From Candidatus Methanomethylophilaceae archaeon (GTDB lineage Archaea; Thermoplasmatota; Thermoplasmata; Methanomassiliicoccales; Methanomethylophilaceae), in contig WOYN01000052.1 of NCBI GenBank assembly GCA_011620825.1, positions 1-6,713 of the forward strand: DNA of 6,713 nt. The letters are read 5' to 3'. The number at the start of each line of letters is the position of its first letter. Positions within the stretch are counted from its first letter, which is position 1. Made by a program: the position numbers and the translations under genes. Shown piece by piece: positions 4,079 to 6,713 of the stretch. The notes beneath the pieces were generated by a model, which was not told the origin of the DNA, did not search any database, and saw only the letters and a program-made list of their open reading frames with translations.

Positions 4079-5656
4079 ATGTCAGAAATGTTCTGTTTTC
4101 AGTGCGAGCAGACGGCCAACGGCACGGGCTGTACGGGAAAAGCGGGAGTTTGCGGAAAGCCGTCGGAGGTCGCAAACCTACAGGATGACCTAATTACTTC
4201 CCTGATAGATCTGGCCAAAAGCGCCCAGGGAAAGACTGACGCAAAGACCGACGACATCGTAGCCGAGGCGCTGTTCCATACCATTACCAATGTGGACTTC
4301 GATTCAAAATCGGTCTCGGCCCAGATCGATGCGGTCAAGAAGGAGCGCTCGAGGGTCGGGTCCGGATGCAAGACATGTGGCTATGGTTCGAACAAATTCA
4401 AAATGGTCACGGTCTGGAGCGACAACGAGGACATCAGGTCCCTGAAATCTCTGATTCTTTTCGGTCTTAAGGGAGTCGCGGCCTATGCGTTCCACGCAAA
4501 GGCCCTAGGTTACACGGACCCGGAAGTCAACACCTATATGTACGGCGCGCTTAGGACCATCGGCTCGAACGCCAGCGAGGACGACCTCTTGGCCATGGTG
4601 ATGGAAACGGGACAGGCCAACCTGAAAGCCATGAAGATACTGGACGAGGCGAACACCAGGACATATGGTGTCCCTGTGCCCAATACGGTTTCGATGAAGA
4701 TCGAAAAGGGCCCGTTCATCGTAATCACGGGGCATGACCTCCTAGACCTCAAGAATCTTCTGGAGCAGACCGAGGGAAAAGGCATAGCTATCTACACGCA
4801 CGGCGAGATGCTCCCCGCCCACGGATATCCCGAGCTTAGGAAATATAAGCACCTCAAGGGCAACTTCGGAACGGCATGGCAGAACCAGCGCAACGAGTTC
4901 GACGGCGTACCTGCTCCAATTCTCTACACCACGAACTGCCTTATGAGGCCCCGAGAGAGCTACGCCGACCGCGTGTTCACCGCAGGCCCCGTCGCTTATC
5001 CGAATACCTTCCATATAGGGGAGGATAAGGACTTCTCGCCCGTAATCGTCAAGGCCCTGGAGCTCGGTGGGTACAAAGAGGATGTCCAGATGACCGGTGT
5101 CAATGGCGGAAAGACGGTGACCACGGGATATTCGGCCGGCACGATACTATCTGTTGCCGATAAGGTCGTAGAGGGTGTCAAAGCCGGTGCGATAAAGCAT
5201 ATATTCCTCGTGGGAGGGTGCGACGGCGCCAAGCCCGGAAGGAACTATTTCACGGAGTTTGTAAAGAACACTCCAAAGGACACCCTCGTGCTGACCCTTG
5301 CATGCGGAAAGTACAGGTTCAACGATTTGGATATCGGAGACATCGGTGGCATACCGAGGATACTGGATGTCGGTCAGTGCAACGATGCGTACGGCGCAAT
5401 AAAGGTGGCTCTGGCACTTGCGGATGTGTTCGAATGCACGGTCAACGACCTGCCTCTATCGATCGTCCTCTCATGGTACGAGCAGAAGGCCGTCGCAGTG
5501 CTGCTGACGTTGCTGAGTATGGGCGTTAAGAACATATACCTTGGACCAACGGTCCCGGCGTTCCTTTCCCCCAACATAATATCCTATCTCGTGGAGAACC
5601 TCGGGATCACCCCGATCAGCACCCCCGAGGCGGATATGAAAAAAATGCTCGGCTGA
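4079..5656 (+). CDS. hcp: Hydroxylamine reductase / hybrid cluster protein
   Basis: A 525-residue cytosolic iron-sulfur enzyme. Hcp proteins reduce hydroxylamine to ammonia in vitro and nitric oxide to nitrous oxide in vivo, and act in nitrosative-stress defence in anaerobes. All hybrid Fe-S-O cluster ligands expected from the Desulfovibrio structure are present at a constant offset: His219, Glu243, Cys287, Cys381, Cys409 (in LACGKYRFN), Cys434, Glu468 and Lys470 (in SWYEQK). The N-terminal cubane motif is C6-x2-C9-x8-C18-x6-C25, one residue longer in the last gap than the usual anaerobe CX2CX7-8CX5C. A further CKTC pair lies at 97-100. Length and the retained helical region at about 35-190 match the long class rather than the shortened archaeal class. 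No reductase partner (Hcr) is adjacent. It is transcribed divergently from hxlR through shared inverted repeats, so its expression is probably controlled by that regulator. Identity is near certain; the physiological substrate is inferred. Confidence 0.97.
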   Translation: MSEMFCFQCEQTANGTGCTGKAGVCGKPSEVANLQDDLITSLIDLAKSAQGKTDAKTDDIVAEALFHTITNVDFDSKSVSAQIDAVKKERSRVGSGCKTCGYGSNKFKMVTVWSDNEDIRSLKSLILFGLKGVAAYAFHAKALGYTDPEVNTYMYGALRTIGSNASEDDLLAMVMETGQANLKAMKILDEANTRTYGVPVPNTVSMKIEKGPFIVITGHDLLDLKNLLEQTEGKGIAIYTHGEMLPAHGYPELRKYKHLKGNFGTAWQNQRNEFDGVPAPILYTTNCLMRPRESYADRVFTAGPVAYPNTFHIGEDKDFSPVIVKALELGGYKEDVQMTGVNGGKTVTTGYSAGTILSVADKVVEGVKAGAIKHIFLVGGCDGAKPGRNYFTEFVKNTPKDTLVLTLACGKYRFNDLDIGDIGGIPRILDVGQCNDAYGAIKVALALADVFECTVNDLPLSIVLSWYEQKAVAVLLTLLSMGVKNIYLGPTVPAFLSPNIISYLVENLGITPISTPEADMKKMLG

Positions 5657-5734
5657 ACTGAAACCAAAAATGTTTTTCATTCCAGTGGTGTTCGGTGCAG
5701 GCGAAGGACATTCCCGCCGGGAGCTATCCTATAA

Positions 5735-6241
5735 TCATTGGGGCCCGAAGGTCTCTCTGAGGAGTTCGATGTCGATATTCTCGCCGCATATCTCCGAAAC
5801 CGTATCGGCTATCCCTTCGATTGCTTCCGGCGGCATCATCTCGTTAATGGTGATTCGGGAAGGGAATAGATACGGTGAATCGAACGAATATTCATCGAGT
5901 AACGCCCTCCGCGATTCCATGTATGCATCCAGGACATCGGAGCTCGCCTTCTGAAGGTTCACCGATATGCATGAATCGTCGTTGATCCCCCTTGTTCGGC
6001 AGGAGACTAGCCCTATGCTGTCCGCATGGTCGATATTTTCAATTTCCAATTTTCTTACCTCGTCGGGACTCAGACCCGTGTCGGCAATGATCAGCAGGAA
6101 GGCGAAGGCCCTTATCGTTCTGTATTCGGAACCGATATGTGCCAGCGCCTCGTTCCTTAGCTTGACGTACGTCCTCAGGATCCCGTTCTCGTTGCGATTG
6201 AGGCCATTGTTTCCATCGTGTGCATCCATGTTATCACGCAT
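5735..6241 (-). CDS. Degenerate tyrosine-recombinase-like protein, catalytically incomplete
   Basis: A 168-residue protein resembling the catalytic domain of XerC/D-type integrases. FLLIIADTGLSPDEVRKLEIENID (48-71) matches the box I region, but the Arg of TGLR is Ser58. A beta-hairpin follows (GLVSCRTRG, 77-85) without a clear catalytic Lys. SPYLFPSR at 122-129 is the usual LFPSR segment. ELLRETF (159-165) aligns with HDLRHTF, so HxxR has become ExxR, keeping only Arg162. The protein ends three residues later, so the second His/Trp and the Tyr nucleophile are absent, and none of the three frames downstream shows the missing part. The N-terminal SAM-like core-binding domain is also missing or reduced to about 40 residues. 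ATG 6241 is supported by a TATA box 22-28 bases upstream. It could be a decaying integrase remnant or a reused DNA-binding protein; recombination activity is unlikely. Confidence 0.6.
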   Translation of the reverse strand: MRDNMDAHDGNNGLNRNENGILRTYVKLRNEALAHIGSEYRTIRAFAFLLIIADTGLSPDEVRKLEIENIDHADSIGLVSCRTRGINDDSCISVNLQKASSDVLDAYMESRRALLDEYSFDSPYLFPSRITINEMMPPEAIEGIADTVSEICGENIDIELLRETFGPQ

Positions 6242-6262
6242 GGACCGTCTGTATTTTCCGGA

Positions 6263-6269
6263 TTATATA
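6263..6269 (-). promoter_or_regulatory. TATA box of the integrase-like gene
   Basis: TATATAA on the minus strand lies 22-28 bases before ATG 6241, in the 47-base gap after the methyltransferase gene. It is the best TATA match in the window and suggests independent leaderless transcription. Confidence 0.6.
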
Positions 6270-6288
6270 GGTCGGTTATACAGTTAGA

Positions 6289-6713
6289 TTAATTCTTCCA
6301 GTAGGTGCGGGCGGACTCTCCCATCATCACGGCGTTTTCGTCAGGTGTCTTCAGTGGCATCTCGCATCCCGGTGCGAGTATCAGACCGCCTTCCGTTCCA
6401 GCCGCATCTATGACGCGGTAGCTCTCCCGCTTTACTTTCTCGGGAGTCCCCATCATCATGACGGATACCGGGTCGATATTGCCCATGATGGACATTTTGC
6501 CTGCGCTCTTCCTTGCTGCGGCTGGGTCGACGGCATGGTCGAAACTGAAGCAGTCCGTTCCGATCTCTTTCAGAAGGGACATGGTGTTGAGGGAATTGCC
6601 ACATATATGAACGAACGCTGGCACATCGCGATACGCTTTGGTTTCCTTTATGACCTGTCCGATTGCGTCGTAAGAATACTCATGGAACATTTCCTTGGAT
6701 ATTAGGTCTTCTG
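6289..6713 (-). CDS. Methylcobamide:coenzyme M methyltransferase-like protein (MtaA/MtbA type), C-terminal part
   Basis: The last 140 residues of a uroporphyrinogen-decarboxylase-fold methyltransferase of about 340 residues; the start lies beyond base 6713. The open frame runs to the window edge upstream of the first Met (6690). FVHICGN (about residues 33-39 of the visible part) and LAPGCEMP carry the His-x-Cys and Cys that bind the catalytic zinc in MtaA/MtbA enzymes. The C-terminal pattern TPxENxxMMxESARTY is also characteristic. These enzymes transfer the methyl group from a methylated corrinoid protein to coenzyme M, producing methyl-CoM for methanogenesis from methanol or methylamines. 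Which substrate branch (methanol, methylamines or methyl sulfide) cannot be told from this part. The stop is TAA. No corrinoid protein gene is visible within the window. Confidence 0.85.
   Translation of the reverse strand, partial: EDLISKEMFHEYSYDAIGQVIKETKAYRDVPAFVHICGNSLNTMSLLKEIGTDCFSFDHAVDPAAARKSAGKMSIMGNIDPVSVMMMGTPEKVKRESYRVIDAAGTEGGLILAPGCEMPLKTPDENAVMMGESARTYWKN

Noticed and set aside
5657..5734. Terminator hairpin after hcp
   Set aside because: Only a short T run (GTTTTTC near 5671) is seen, with no stable stem, so no specific terminator is claimed.

Overview
The window reads as a chromosomal segment of a methanogenic archaeon. The most likely group is Thermoplasmatota/Methanomassiliicoccales; that is inference from gene content, not a search result. 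Evidence: an archaeal-type RNase P RNA, TATA boxes placed 22-30 nt before start codons (leaderless mRNAs), a CCA-encoding tRNA-Leu, a partial methylcobamide:coenzyme M methyltransferase of the MtaA/MtbA type, and an oxygen-sensitive hybrid cluster protein. None of the seven intact or 3'-complete protein genes with a visible stop ends in TAG (six TGA, one TAA). This fits, but does not prove, a pyrrolysine-using lineage.

Layout. 1-215 (-): 5' end of a HAD hydrolase. 270-570 (-): the RNase P RNA gene, with its own TATA box and T-run terminator, filling what would otherwise be an empty 430-base gap. 643-2233 (-): a two-gene membrane operon, NfeD then a stomatin/band-7 protein. 2357-2443 (+): tRNA-Leu(GAG). 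2538-2956 (+): a broken small membrane-protein gene of the DUF3784 type with one nonsense codon and one frameshift. 2957-3206: no recognisable gene. 3207-4002 (-): hxlR-arsC-like operon. 4079-5656 (+): hcp, divergent from hxlR. 5735-6241 (-): a tyrosine-recombinase-like protein that has lost nearly all catalytic residues. 6289-6713 (-): C-terminal 140 residues of the corrinoid methyltransferase.

The most interesting unit is the hxlR/hcp intergenic region (4003-4078). One TATA element appears to serve both directions. It sits at the exact centre of a 9-bp inverted repeat (TAAGATACC, 15 nt, GGTATCTTA), and two further half-sites extend the pattern. With a cysteine-bearing HxlR regulator, a low-molecular-weight-phosphatase-type thiol reductase and Hcp, this looks like a compact redox or nitrosative/arsenate stress regulon in which one regulator could shut both promoters. 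The other items worth checking are the degenerate integrase with an intact reading frame and its own promoter, the tRNA-Leu with a disrupted D-loop GG, and the doubly damaged DUF3784 gene.
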